Source of the DNA: Oscillatoriaceae cyanobacterium Prado104
GTDB lineage: Bacteria > Cyanobacteriota > Cyanobacteriia > Cyanobacteriales > Microcoleaceae
Reading direction: 5' to 3'
Length of the DNA: 64,000 nt
Assembly (NCBI GenBank): GCA_025454405.1
Contig: JALOON010000021.1
Location: forward strand, 1 to 64,000
The notes under the pieces are model-generated. The model was not told the origin of the DNA and searched no databases. It saw only the letters and a list, made by a program, of their open reading frames with translations. The position numbers were made by a program, and so were the translations under genes. Below are positions 34,838 to 45,300 of this stretch, in pieces. Position 1 is the stretch's first letter. Every line of letters starts with the position of its first letter.

Positions 34838-37324
34838 ATGGCATCTCCAAACGATCGAAACACGGCGAATTCATCTGTGAAACAGTCTCTGGAGGCTGGC
34901 TTAGCAGCTTTAAAACAACAAGAGTACGATCGGGCGATCGCCCTTTTGGCATCTGTTGCGGCAGCAGAAGCAGATCGGCCCTGGGGCGTGCGCGCGCAGA
35001 TGGGCTTGGTGGCTGCCTACAAAGCAACTGGCAACCTCAAAGAAGCGATCGTCCTGTGCTCTTCCCTCACCAACAACCCCAATTCTCAAGTTAAAGCTTG
35101 GGCCGATCGGGCTTTGAAAGAATTGCTCGAGTTGCGCCCGCCAACAGGACAACAAACTCCAGAAACACTCGAAGAAATTTCTGCCGCCACAAATTCCCCA
35201 ACTCCGCCAGAAACAGGTTTCGTTCCCTTTGGCGGCGAAACGCCAAAACCCAAAATAACGCCCGCTAATGCTGCCGGATTTGTAGCCTTTGAACCGGAAA
35301 TCGGCTCTGCAACACACAAAAACGTACCGCCATCAAGTCCCGAACCGCCAACTGTTGGGAGTGCTGAATTTACCCCGGAAACCGCTGCAGCAGGGGAATT
35401 CCCCGCCACCGATACAGATATTAGCGACGGCAACAGTATCGAATTTCCCGCCGATCTTTCCCTGTTGCTAACTGGGGATACGGCCGAACATACTTGGCAG
35501 CAAGCGGGGCGGGCTAAGGGGTGGCGGCCTCTCAAACCGCTGAAATTGACGGGTTTGCGGATCGAAGCTGTTGTTTCGATCGTCGCCCTGTTTTTTGCAA
35601 GCCGATTTGTCCTGCGATTCCTGATGGGGTCAGTTAATTCATTTTTAGTTCAGCTTTACATATATATCAGGCTGCCTTTTATCAAACCAATTCAACTTCT
35701 GTACCGCGATCCGACTTTATTTTTGCAAATTCTGTTTGGGCTGCTGTTGGTGGCATCGCCGTGGGCGATCGATTTGTTGCTGAAACTGTTTTGCGGCATC
35801 GCACCCCTGCGGGCAACTGTTTTATCAAAGCACAGCAAAGAAGCAGGCCGGGTAATGCGGAGTTTTTGCAAAAAACAAGGGATGCGGGAACCCCTGCTGC
35901 AACTTTTGCCGATCGATCTTCCCGTTGCTTTCAGTTACGGCGGTTTGCCTCGATTTGCACGAATTGCTGTGAGTCAGGGACTGTTGGAACAGTTGGCAGA
36001 AGATGAAATTGCTGCAATTTTTGCTCGCGAATTGGGGCATATCGCGCACTGGGATTTTGCGCCGATGTCTCTAGCTGTATTGGTTTTGCAAATTCCTTAT
36101 TTAATTTACTGGCAAGTCGCGCATTGGGGCGAACGGCTGTCCGATTTAATGACAGTTCCATTGATCCGTGCCGCCGTCAAGTTGGTGGCGGGGGCAATTT
36201 CTGCCTGCAGTTACGGGATTTATAAGTTGTTGAAGTGGCCGATGTTGTGGCTGTCGCGTCGGAGGGTATTTTTTAGCGATCGAACTGCGGCGGAAATTAC
36301 CGGCAATCCCAACGGTTTGACGCGGGCGATCGGAAAAATTGCGATCGCCACTGCTAGCTGTATCGAACAACAAAAACAAACCAGTTATTTTCTTGAAAGT
36401 TTCGATTTGTTGTTGCCGGTGGGCGTGGGGCAGGCGATAACCTTGGGTTCGGCCGCCCAGCATTCATCTTTGGAACCGATTCTGTTGTGGGATGTCGCGA
36501 ATCCTTGGCGCAACTGGCTGACAGTTAACTGCACGCATCCTTTGCTGGGAGAACGTTTAAAATTATTGGCACTCTACGCTCAATTTTGGAAATTGGAGAC
36601 TGAGTTAGATTTGGCAAGTTTATCGGATTCTGAGCCAGCTAGCAAGGGAAAATTGGCATTTTTTAAATCAATTTTCCAATCGCAAAACTCAAAACTCTTG
36701 TTGCAAGGCGCGCCGTTTTTTGGGATTCCGATGAGTTTGGCAATTGTGGGGGTTTTGTGGTCGATCGGGGCAATTTTGTCAAGGACGAGTATTTGGCAGT
36801 TTGACTGGTTGTTGGGCGATCGATCGATTTTGTGGGGCTGTTTGCCGATCGGGTTTAGCCTCGGCACTTTGTGGCGGATCAATTCTTTTTTCCCGGATAT
36901 TCCGGCGCGAAAAGTTGGGGAATTGAGTTTGCCGGAGATTTTGTCAAATCCCGAGACTTTGCCGCTGGATGCTAAGCCGGTGAAATTGGAAGGAAAACTT
37001 TTAGGTCGATCGGGCATCAGCAATTGGCTGGGACAAGATTTGATTTTGGAAACAGATTCGGGATTGGTGAGGTTGCACTACGTTTCGAGATTTGGTCCGA
37101 TCGGATCTTGGTGGCCCGTATCCGTGCGCCCGATCGACTTGCTGGGAAAATCGGTAACAGTGACGGGCTGGCTGCGCCGGGGGGCCACACTGGCGATCGA
37201 CCTCGAAACCCTGCGCGCCTCCGGAGGCAAAGTCAGCAACAGCGGACACCCTATCTGGTCGGCAATTTTAGCCTTCGTCGCCGCCTTCTGGGGCGCTTAC
37301 ATCATCGTTCAAGGCGGAAGATAG
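34838..37324 (+). CDS. M48-like membrane protein with degenerate zinc motif
   Basis: 828 aa. A TPR-like N-terminus (~15-100), a Pro/Glu-rich linker (~100-215), membrane segments at ~240-315, then an M48-type peptidase domain. The expected HELGH reads RELGH (397-401; the CGC codon is at 36026-36028), and the usual downstream ExxAD ligand region reads RVFFSDRTAAEITGNP with no Glu at the ligand position. Only His401 of the three usual zinc ligands is clear. More membrane segments (~675-745) and a C-terminal soluble domain follow. Cyanobacterial M48 homologues of this layout exist; whether all carry Arg there I cannot verify. A pseudoprotease or scaffold role is inferred. Confidence 0.85.
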   Translation: MASPNDRNTANSSVKQSLEAGLAALKQQEYDRAIALLASVAAAEADRPWGVRAQMGLVAAYKATGNLKEAIVLCSSLTNNPNSQVKAWADRALKELLELRPPTGQQTPETLEEISAATNSPTPPETGFVPFGGETPKPKITPANAAGFVAFEPEIGSATHKNVPPSSPEPPTVGSAEFTPETAAAGEFPATDTDISDGNSIEFPADLSLLLTGDTAEHTWQQAGRAKGWRPLKPLKLTGLRIEAVVSIVALFFASRFVLRFLMGSVNSFLVQLYIYIRLPFIKPIQLLYRDPTLFLQILFGLLLVASPWAIDLLLKLFCGIAPLRATVLSKHSKEAGRVMRSFCKKQGMREPLLQLLPIDLPVAFSYGGLPRFARIAVSQGLLEQLAEDEIAAIFARELGHIAHWDFAPMSLAVLVLQIPYLIYWQVAHWGERLSDLMTVPLIRAAVKLVAGAISACSYGIYKLLKWPMLWLSRRRVFFSDRTAAEITGNPNGLTRAIGKIAIATASCIEQQKQTSYFLESFDLLLPVGVGQAITLGSAAQHSSLEPILLWDVANPWRNWLTVNCTHPLLGERLKLLALYAQFWKLETELDLASLSDSEPASKGKLAFFKSIFQSQNSKLLLQGAPFFGIPMSLAIVGVLWSIGAILSRTSIWQFDWLLGDRSILWGCLPIGFSLGTLWRINSFFPDIPARKVGELSLPEILSNPETLPLDAKPVKLEGKLLGRSGISNWLGQDLILETDSGLVRLHYVSRFGPIGSWWPVSVRPIDLLGKSVTVTGWLRRGATLAIDLETLRASGGKVSNSGHPIWSAILAFVAAFWGAYIIVQGGR

Positions 37325-37326
37325 CG

Positions 37327-37471
37327 AGAGGGAGAGAGTGGGAGAGTGGGAGAGTGGGAGAGTGGGAGAGGGGGAGAGTGGGAGAGTGGGAGAGGGGGAG
37401 AGTGGGAGAGTGGGAGAATGCCCAATGCCCAATGCCCAATGCCCCATCCCCAATGCCCCATCCCCCATGCC
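37327..37471. repeat. GAGAGTGG and CCCAATG tandem repeats
   Basis: About ten GAGAGTGG-type units starting directly after the M48-like stop, then CCCAATGC/CCCCATC units (about 37420-37471). The open frames here are simple-sequence artefacts. Confidence 0.9.
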
Positions 37472-37628
37472 CTCTTCTTTCATTAAGAAAAGTTGCTATT
37501 TTGCCGACAAAGTGTTACATTAATTTACATGAATCTGCTTGACAAAAAGAGCGCTGCGACCTGAGCGGGCTAAAACCCTTTAAGCTAGCGCGCAAAACTT
37601 GTCAACCTCCCAACACAGCAAGTTCAGC

Positions 37629-37652
37629 CAGCCGCTAGTCGGCTGTTTTTTT
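37629..37652 (+). terminator. Factor-independent terminator
   Basis: CAGCCG (37629-37634), loop CTAGT, CGGCTG (37640-37645), then seven T. It lies ~300 bp after the M48-like stop and ~615 bp before rbp, so it ends either the M48-like transcript or a short untranslated RNA starting in the 37490-37600 interval. Confidence 0.8.
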
Positions 37653-38268
37653 GGCACCCCGATCGCAAGTAAATTCACAAAGTCATTCAAACGAGATCTG
37701 CTTGCAGTTAAGTTAAGAACAAAATCTTCCTAAATAACTAGCTGTGTTACCGAGGCTGTGATACCGTTAAAGAACGGTTAAACGCAGCCCGACCCAATTT
37801 AAGGGATGCAAGGGTGAGTAAAAACTTCTCAGGATGAAGAGCGAGGTAAAGTTGCAGGTTAAAAAATGTTAGCCATTTTATCCATCACCGTATTAAACTG
37901 AATACTGGTATCTCGAACGCCTGAAATTGACATCCTTGGAAATAAATTTCTACAGTGCTGGCTATAAACATTCTGAATCAAAACCGGAAGCAAGCAATAC
38001 AGAATAGCCAATAGCCTCAACAATTGAGTGATGACTAAAAGTTTGCACAACAACCTTAGATTTAAGAGTTCTCTGCATCGGCGGCCAAGATCCGACCTTG
38101 TGAGAGTAAATCATCTTTTTCTAAAAGGTGGGGGGATCTGTTGGGGTTGGTCGGATCGACGCGCAAATTTTGCGGTAAATTCGTCTTTTGCTGCGGTTAA
38201 CATTCGGTTGACTTCAGGTAATTGTGTTCGAGCAAATTAATTAAAATTCAAGTCTGGAGGAATCTTTC
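37653..38268. other. Upstream region of the RRM gene
   Basis: 616 bp with no gene. Small RNA-binding protein genes of cyanobacteria often carry long regulated leaders, so part of this may be 5' UTR. A clear Shine-Dalgarno (TGGAGGAA) lies 8 bp before the ATG at 38269. No promoter is assigned. Confidence 0.45.
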
Positions 38269-38808
38269 ATGTCTATTCGTTTATATGTCGGCAATCTACC
38301 GAAAGAACTCGATCGCCAAGAATTGCAAGAAGTTTTTGCGCCGGAGGGCGAATCTGTTACCACCAAGGTAATTACGGATCGCAAAACCGGTAAGTGCAGG
38401 GGATTTGGTTTCGTAACGGTGCTGACAGACGAACAAGCCGACCAAATTATTGAGAAATATAACGGCTTGATGTTCAAAGAAAACCCGCTCAAGATCGAGA
38501 AAGCTCTACCTCGCACTAAGGGTAAATCCGACAAGGGCGATGAAGAACAGCAGCAGCCGCAGTCGGCGACTCCCTCACCGGCGCAACCCGTGCCCCAACA
38601 GCGCTCGGCTCCGACTCAAGGAGGAGGTGGCGGGGGCGGTGGCGGGAAGAGCAATCGCCGTCGGGGCGGCGACAAATCCCGCCGCAATACAGGAGTATCA
38701 ACTTCGTCGAACGCCGATTCCGGAGCGGTACAGCCAGATCCGCGCTGGGCAAGCGCTCTGGAAGAGCTCAAGCAAAGGCTTCTGGAAGCTCAAGCTACTA
38801 ATTCGTAG
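38269..38808 (+). CDS. rbp: RRM RNA-binding protein (cyanobacterial Rbp type)
   Basis: 179 aa. One RNA-recognition motif fills residues 1-82, with RNP2 LYVGNLP (4-10) and RNP1 CRGFGFVTV (~43-51). The tail is Gln/Pro-rich, then has nine consecutive Gly and an Arg/Lys stretch (NRRRGGDKSRRN), which should also bind RNA. The C-terminus ends in a short helix (DPRWASALEELKQRLLEAQ). The Rbp family is linked to cold response and mRNA localisation in cyanobacteria. This tail is longer than in the short cold-induced Rbps. Confidence 0.93.
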   Translation: MSIRLYVGNLPKELDRQELQEVFAPEGESVTTKVITDRKTGKCRGFGFVTVLTDEQADQIIEKYNGLMFKENPLKIEKALPRTKGKSDKGDEEQQQPQSATPSPAQPVPQQRSAPTQGGGGGGGGGKSNRRRGGDKSRRNTGVSTSSNADSGAVQPDPRWASALEELKQRLLEAQATNS

Positions 38809-38904
38809 TCACGATCGAGCTTGTTTAATTGATATCTGGAAGGGGCGATCGAGAATTGGCAAACAGCTAATGCTCGATCGCTTTATTTATTACATAATAT
38901 CACC

Positions 38905-39105
38905 ATCCTGTGGGGGCGGGTTCGCCGACATAATTGACACCCAACGACAAATCTCAAAAACCCGCCCCACCCCACGAAAAGATTAACAATTCATTGAATT
39001 TAATCGCCAGATCGAGCATTTTTTGGGTCGATCGGCTGGGTGGGGGCGGGTTTATCAATATTGTCGATCTGTGACACAAATTGTCGCGAACCCGCCCCTA
39101 CGATA
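38905..39105. repeat. Two-hairpin GC-rich repeat unit
   Basis: Hairpin A (GGGGCGGGTTCGCCGA to AAAACCCGCCCC, 38912-38969) and hairpin B (GGGGCGGGTTTATCAATATT to CGAACCCGCCCC, 39042-39099), separated by ~70 bp containing CGATCG. The outer ends of A and B are themselves inverted. First single unit on the 3' side of the 2017-aa CHAT gene. Confidence 0.85.
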
Positions 39106-39194
39106 TTTTGTTTTATAACACAATAAATTCATCAGGAATACATGATTTTTATTGAATTTAATCACACGATCTAGCTTGTTTTGGGTCGATCTGC

Positions 39195-39260
39195 GGGGTT
39201 GGGGCGGGTTGATAAATATTGTCGATCTGTGACAGAATCCCTGGCGAACCCGCCCCTACG
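39195..39260. repeat. Half repeat unit (hairpin B only)
   Basis: GGGGCGGGTTGATAAATATT to GCGAACCCGCCCCTACG. The same hairpin as the second half of the full unit. STRR heptamers (ATCAACT, GTCAACT) follow at 39293-39330, up to the CHAT gene stop. Confidence 0.8.
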
Positions 39261-39334
39261 AGATCTGGCTATTTTGGGTCGATAGAACACTATATCAACT
39301 ATCAACTATCAACTGTCACCTGTCAACTGTTTGC

Positions 39335-42300
39335 TTACCAAGGGCTGCCAATTAGTGTGAATCCCGCCCAATAATGGGGGTGAGATAAATCTAAGTTGGC
39401 AGGTATTTGCGGCGATTCTGGCAAGTCGATCGCCCCTCGATTTCCCCGCAATTGGTTGTTAGCAATTACTAACTGTTGGCGCAGCATTTCCAGTTGCGCT
39501 TTTCTCAGGGCTTCTGCTTTAATTGGTTCCGATCGCAAATAGCGGTAAAACTCCGTCATTAACCCCAAAGTTCCAGCATCATCAACTTTCCACAAACTCG
39601 CTACAACCGATTTTACCCCACCGCGCACTGCAAGTCCTGCAAATCCCATTTCTGCTTGACTGTCGCCCAGTGCAGTTTCGCAAGCACTCAATACCAATAA
39701 CTCTACTCCAGAGCGATCGTACCATTTCGCTTGCCGGAATTCATCTAAACTTAAAGAGCGATTCCAAAAATCGATTTCTGCTTCTTTGCGTCCGTTTTCT
39801 AGTTGCGGAAAACTCGCGTGAGTCGCTAAATGAATTATTTTAAATCCCCCCTGTTCGCGCTGTTTTATGAGATTTTCAAGGGTGAATTCTTCATTGAGAA
39901 AAGAACGACCCTGCCACAGCGGTACTTGCGGATTGTTGTTAGGAGAAATCTCGTCTTTGGTGGCTAGTATTGGGTTTCTCGCACCGACGATCGCGGATAG
40001 TTCGATCGGCACTGCTGGCAACTCGCGTTTGTCGGTGTGGGGAAATATTGAAGCACCCATTGCTAGCACTCTGGAGTCGCGCAAACTTTGATAATTCGTG
40101 TCAGTCAAACTGACGCTGGGAAGCGTACCGAGGCTGTATTTTTCGACAAGAAATTGCTTGCCGTCGTGCAAAGCAGCTAGTGGCAGTTGGCGCAAACCGC
40201 TACCGAATGCAAAAATGAGAGTGTCGATATTTAATGCCTCTAAATGGTTGCCGATCGGTGCAATTAACCAGTTATAAAGTTGCTGCGCGCTTGGCAAATA
40301 TCTCTTGTCTCCTCGCAAACTATTTGGTTTTTTGGAAACGTAATCTTGGAATATTTTCACAGTTTCCATTAAATTTTGTTGCTCGACGTAGATGGTTTTA
40401 ATCACGGGAGGTCCTTCGGGAACTACTAAGACTAGCGATGTTGAATGAAGACCGGGAAGCGCGTAAACTATGACTGCTTTTTTTCCGGTTTCTGCTTCAA
40501 TATTTTTCAAGGTTTGTCTCAGGTATTCGCCCGATACTTTTTTGTCGGTTAAATTTTCGCCGAAGTTGTTTTCGTAGTCTTGTTCAAACAGTCGATCGAT
40601 CTGAGCGATCGCATCTTCGGCATTGTTTTGCGCGAGAGTTTGTTCGACGGTCGATCGAGTGATTTCTAACGGAATTAAATTAGGAATATCTGGAAGATTT
40701 GCACTTTCTGCCCTCGAATTGGGAGCGGGAGTTGGCGCGGGAGTTGGCGCGGGAGTTGTAGAAGGCGAAGGTTTTGGTTCGGGATTTGGTGAAGGCGCAG
40801 GAGTTGGTAAAGGCGTGGGATTAACTGGAACTGTTACGGTTTGCGATTCAGCGAGTTGGGCCACTCTTTCCCACCAATTAGGTTCGCTTTTTGGCAGTTC
40901 AGACCCGACAGCAACCGGAGCGCTAGAAGCAGGACTTAACATTATCCAACCGTCGGGTTTTTGTTGAGTATAAGCACCGAGGGATGGCGGATTTTCTGGA
41001 GGATTTTCGGAAGCGGGTATAAAAGTAAGATTCGGCGGTGCGGCAGGTACTGTTTGTTGAATTGTTAATCCTTGAGGAGTCTGCCATTTAATTGTCAAAT
41101 CACCTGTTTGAGGGTCTCGATCGAGCGTAGTTTGCGCGCCCAACGAACCGCCAATTAACAATGCTAAATCTTGTTGCGGATTCGTGCTGACTGTTGGCGC
41201 GGGGGCAATTTGTAGGGGCGGTGCCCCCGTGCCCGCCCCCGATGGCCCGATCGCACTTGCAGGTGCGATCGAAATTGGCACTACAGGGGCAGTTTCTGGG
41301 GCTGGAACGGCTGCGGGCGCGGGATTTGGCGCGTTTTGAGGTGGAGGGGCGATCGGGCTTGGAGGCGCGCTATCTGTGGGGATTCCAGACGAGGGGGGAA
41401 TATTCGGGCCGGGTCGAAGTCTTGCATCCGCGCCGGGTGTGGTGGCTGCTGGGGGCTGTGTGGGGCGCGTGAGGGTGACTGAGGTGGTTTGAGGCAATTG
41501 GATTCGATCGAAGGGAAAGCCGGGAGGAAAACTCGACTCTGACTCTAAAACAGGAATCGGCCTCGGTGCAGTTTCACCGGGTATATCGGTGGGCGGTGCT
41601 GACGTTGGCGCTTCCGTGTCTGAATTGGTGGGAATTGGGGCAGGGGCGATCGAATCTGGGGAATTTGAGGGGGGATTGGGAGGAGGTGCGGGCGATTCAG
41701 TCTCTGCTGGCGGCGGACTTTGAACAGTTACGGATTCGGGCGGTGAAATACCGGCAGGCGCTGGATTCACAGTTTCCGACGGCGCTGAATTTGCGGTTTC
41801 CGACTGCGCTGGATTCACAGTTTCCGACGGCGCTGAATTTGCAGTTTCTGGCGGCGCTGAAGTTGCAGTTTCCGACGGCGCTGAAGTTGCAGTTTCTGGC
41901 GGCGCTGAAGTTGCAGTTTCTGGCGGCGCTGAAGTCGCAGTCTCTGAGGGCGCTGGATTCGCAGTTTCCGACGGCGCTGAAGTTGCAGTTTCCGACGGCG
42001 CTGAAGTTGCAGTTTCCGACGGCGCTGAAGTCGCAGTCTCTGGCGGCGCTGAAGCTGCAGGATCTGGCCGGGCAGTTACAGTTTCTGACGGCGCTGAAGT
42101 CACAGTTTCCGACGGCGTTGGAGTTGCAATTTCTGACGGCGTTGGAGTTGCAGTTTCTGACGGCGTTGGAGTTGGAGAATTTGCAGGCGCTGGAGTTGGA
42201 GTTTCTGACGGCGTTGGAGTAGAAGTTTCTGACGGTGTTGGAGTTGGAGAATTTGCAGGCGTTGGCGCAGGCGATGTCTGAGGCTCAGGAATCGATCGAA

Positions 42301-45300
42301 TTTCTATGCGATCGGCATCTTGTTTGCGTGTATAAAGAAAGCTATTGCCAGACAAAATTGTTGATTGCGCTGTACTATTTCCTCTAGTAATTTCGCCAGC
42401 AGTTCCGTTAACTGTTGGATCGCCAACAATAAAAGGCGTTAGTCCGTTACCGCCGTGGCGCAGAAAAATTGTACCGCCATTATCCGCCGCACCTCCAGCA
42501 GTAGAAATGCTAGCATTAACGTTATTTCTATCTAGAAAAGAACTTGTTGCCCGAAAAAACTTGTCAGTCCAAATCTCAACATTTCCACCTTGACCGTTAC
42601 CGAGGCTTTGAGCGTTAATTCGATCGACTGCAATATTTCCGCCAGCATTTACAACAATATTCCCGGCTCGATCGGGAGAAGTCGAATCAAGAATGCCAGT
42701 GACAATTTCTCCGTTCTCGCTGTACAAAGAAATGCCCGATGGTGATGTAATATCTTGGGCAGTAATGTTATTAGTTGTAACGATATTAATCGGAGTTGCA
42801 GATTGTGGAATATTATCTTGAATGCTGATGCTATTGAGAGGAATTTGATTGCCGATCGGTCCGCCAAACCGCACAATTCCCGCATCGGGTTTGACTGTAA
42901 AATTGTACGCTCCATCTACTGTAGAATTAAAGGTGAGATCGCCCGTACCGGAAATTATCGCAGAAAGGTCATTAGCCAACGTTACCGGAGCGCCAAAAGT
43001 AATATTATTGCGATTAGTTTCAACTTTTCCCTGTGCGGTAATACTGCTTGCTTGGATATCGATATTGCCGCCAGTCACAGCAGCATTGCTAGAGAAAGTC
43101 TGGGCATGAAGATTTGATGTCGCGACGGTTCCTTTAGCCTCTACGGTAATATTTCCGCCCCTACCGTTGCCCGCAGCAGTAATCAGCGGGCCGGCAGTTG
43201 TGTTGATATTAGCACCGCTTTTAATGCTAAGATTGCCGCTGTTGGCATTGAAGCCGCTTAATAAGAGAGCGCTGCCAATTCCTGCTGTATTGATATTAGT
43301 TCCAGCATCGAGGGAAATATTGCCGCCGCTGTTGCCGCCGATCGCATTTATAATTCCACCAGTAGTATCGATCGAGCCAGTGGCTTGAAGAGAGATAGAA
43401 GCCCCTTCTATAACGCCACTTGTGCGGATATTTGTAGTAGTAATGTTGCCTACAGCATTGAGGTTAACTGTGCCGCCTCTGTTAGTAGTCAAATTTGGAT
43501 CGGAACCATCATAACTTGTAATTAACTGTCCCGTCGTAATATTGCCGTTGGTGTTGCTAAAGCTGATATTTCCACCTTGTTCTTTACCCGGCGCTGATAC
43601 ATTACCTGTTGTAATATTTCCTCTTGCGGATAGAGTAATATTGCCGCCCGAAGTACCGTTTTTTGAAGTAGTATCGAGATCGCGAATATTGATATTGCCA
43701 TTGATGCTCGTAACATCGATACTTGCAGCCCCAGATGTTGAACTTCCCGTATTCTCTGTTGCGAGCTTACCCCCTACAATAATATCATTTCTGGCTTGCA
43801 ACCTGATAGCACCAGAATTATTGCTGGAACCATGGGCTTGTATGGAGTCTTCATATCCTCGAATATTAATGGCTCTTTGTTCGCTAATAATAGTAACACT
43901 ACCGCTATGGCCTTGAGGTGTTAAGCCAGGAGTTCCACCAGCAAAAGTCATTATACAACCAGCGCCCCCCCCACAATTGAGGTTTATATCATCTTGTGCT
44001 TTGATAGTAATGTCACCACTCTTATTAACTGCCGAGAAAGTAGCGAGATTTCCTGTAAGAGTAAAGCTGCCACCTGCATTAACAGTAATATCACCGCCAT
44101 TGCCAATCGCCGTAGGAATTAAAGTAGTAAGTCCTCCTGTAACGATATTACCTCCGGCAGTTAGAGATATATCACCACCATCATTATTAAACCCGTTTGT
44201 TCTAATCGTTCCCGTTTGAATGTTTCCGGCAGCTTGTAGAATTACGGGGCCGACGGTAATCGGTTGACTGTAATAAGTATCAATGTTTCCTGCATGAATG
44301 TTGCCGCCCGATCGCAAAATGACCGATCGAGAATTGCCCAAGATAGATTCATCCGTACCGACAGGAGCACCAGCCTTATTTGTATCTGGGTTTGTGATGG
44401 TAATATCTCCGGTAAAAATAATACTTCCCGTACCTGAAGTCGTATCTACCTTGATAGACACACCTAGATATTCTCCAAGAACAACATCTCCATTCTTTAC
44501 CTGCAAACCAGAACCCGTTAATTCTACTTGTCCTTGAGAATTAACTTTTACCCCTGTTGCACTTTCCGCAAAACCAGCACCCGTCAATAACTGAGGTAAA
44601 GAGACAGGTAAAATCCCATTCTGAGGCAAATTGCCCGCAGCAGATGGCGGCAGAATCTCCACACTCAACAGATTTCCCGGTTGGCTGATTCTCACCAAAC
44701 GTTCGCCCGGAACAGCAGACACAGTAAGATTTCCTCCCGGTGCAGAAAGTTGCCCGGTACTCAAAATCGTGCCTCCCAACAAAGTTAAATTGTGACCGTT
44801 TCTCACTGCCAAATTGCCAAGATTGATAATTGCCCCTGGCTGTTGATTTGTAAAAGCAAAAGCATTAGGAGTTCCTATTAATTGTGCGTAATTATTCGTG
44901 CCAACTGCGTTAAACCAGCCATTGTTAAAACCGATACCTGTTGCAGTAGTCGCGGTAAAAGAACGGGTAACATCTAACCTTGCATTTGGACCGAAAATAA
45001 TCCCCGCCGGATTCATTAAGTATAAATTGGCAGGGCGATCGATGCTAATTGTGCCGTTAATCTCCGAAGGAACACCGCCAACAACTCGCCCTAAAATATT
45101 GCGGATATTGGGATTTTGTCCGAGCAGAATAAAATTGGCAATTTGTCCTTGAGTTAAATTAAATTGTTGAAAACTGTGAAATAGGTTTGCACCGGATGTT
45201 CGGCCGCCTATGATGTCAAATTGGCTGCCGTTGGGAGCGATCGTAGTATTGGTATCGTTAGGGACGGCTTCGATGATTTGCGCCGTGGCTGTTTGGGATC

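Noticed and set aside
41566-42222. 218-codon plus-strand frame with Leu/Ala/Gln repeats, and a similar 204-codon frame at 54129-54743
   Set aside because: Antisense to the 24-bp coding repeats; open only because the repeat lacks stops.
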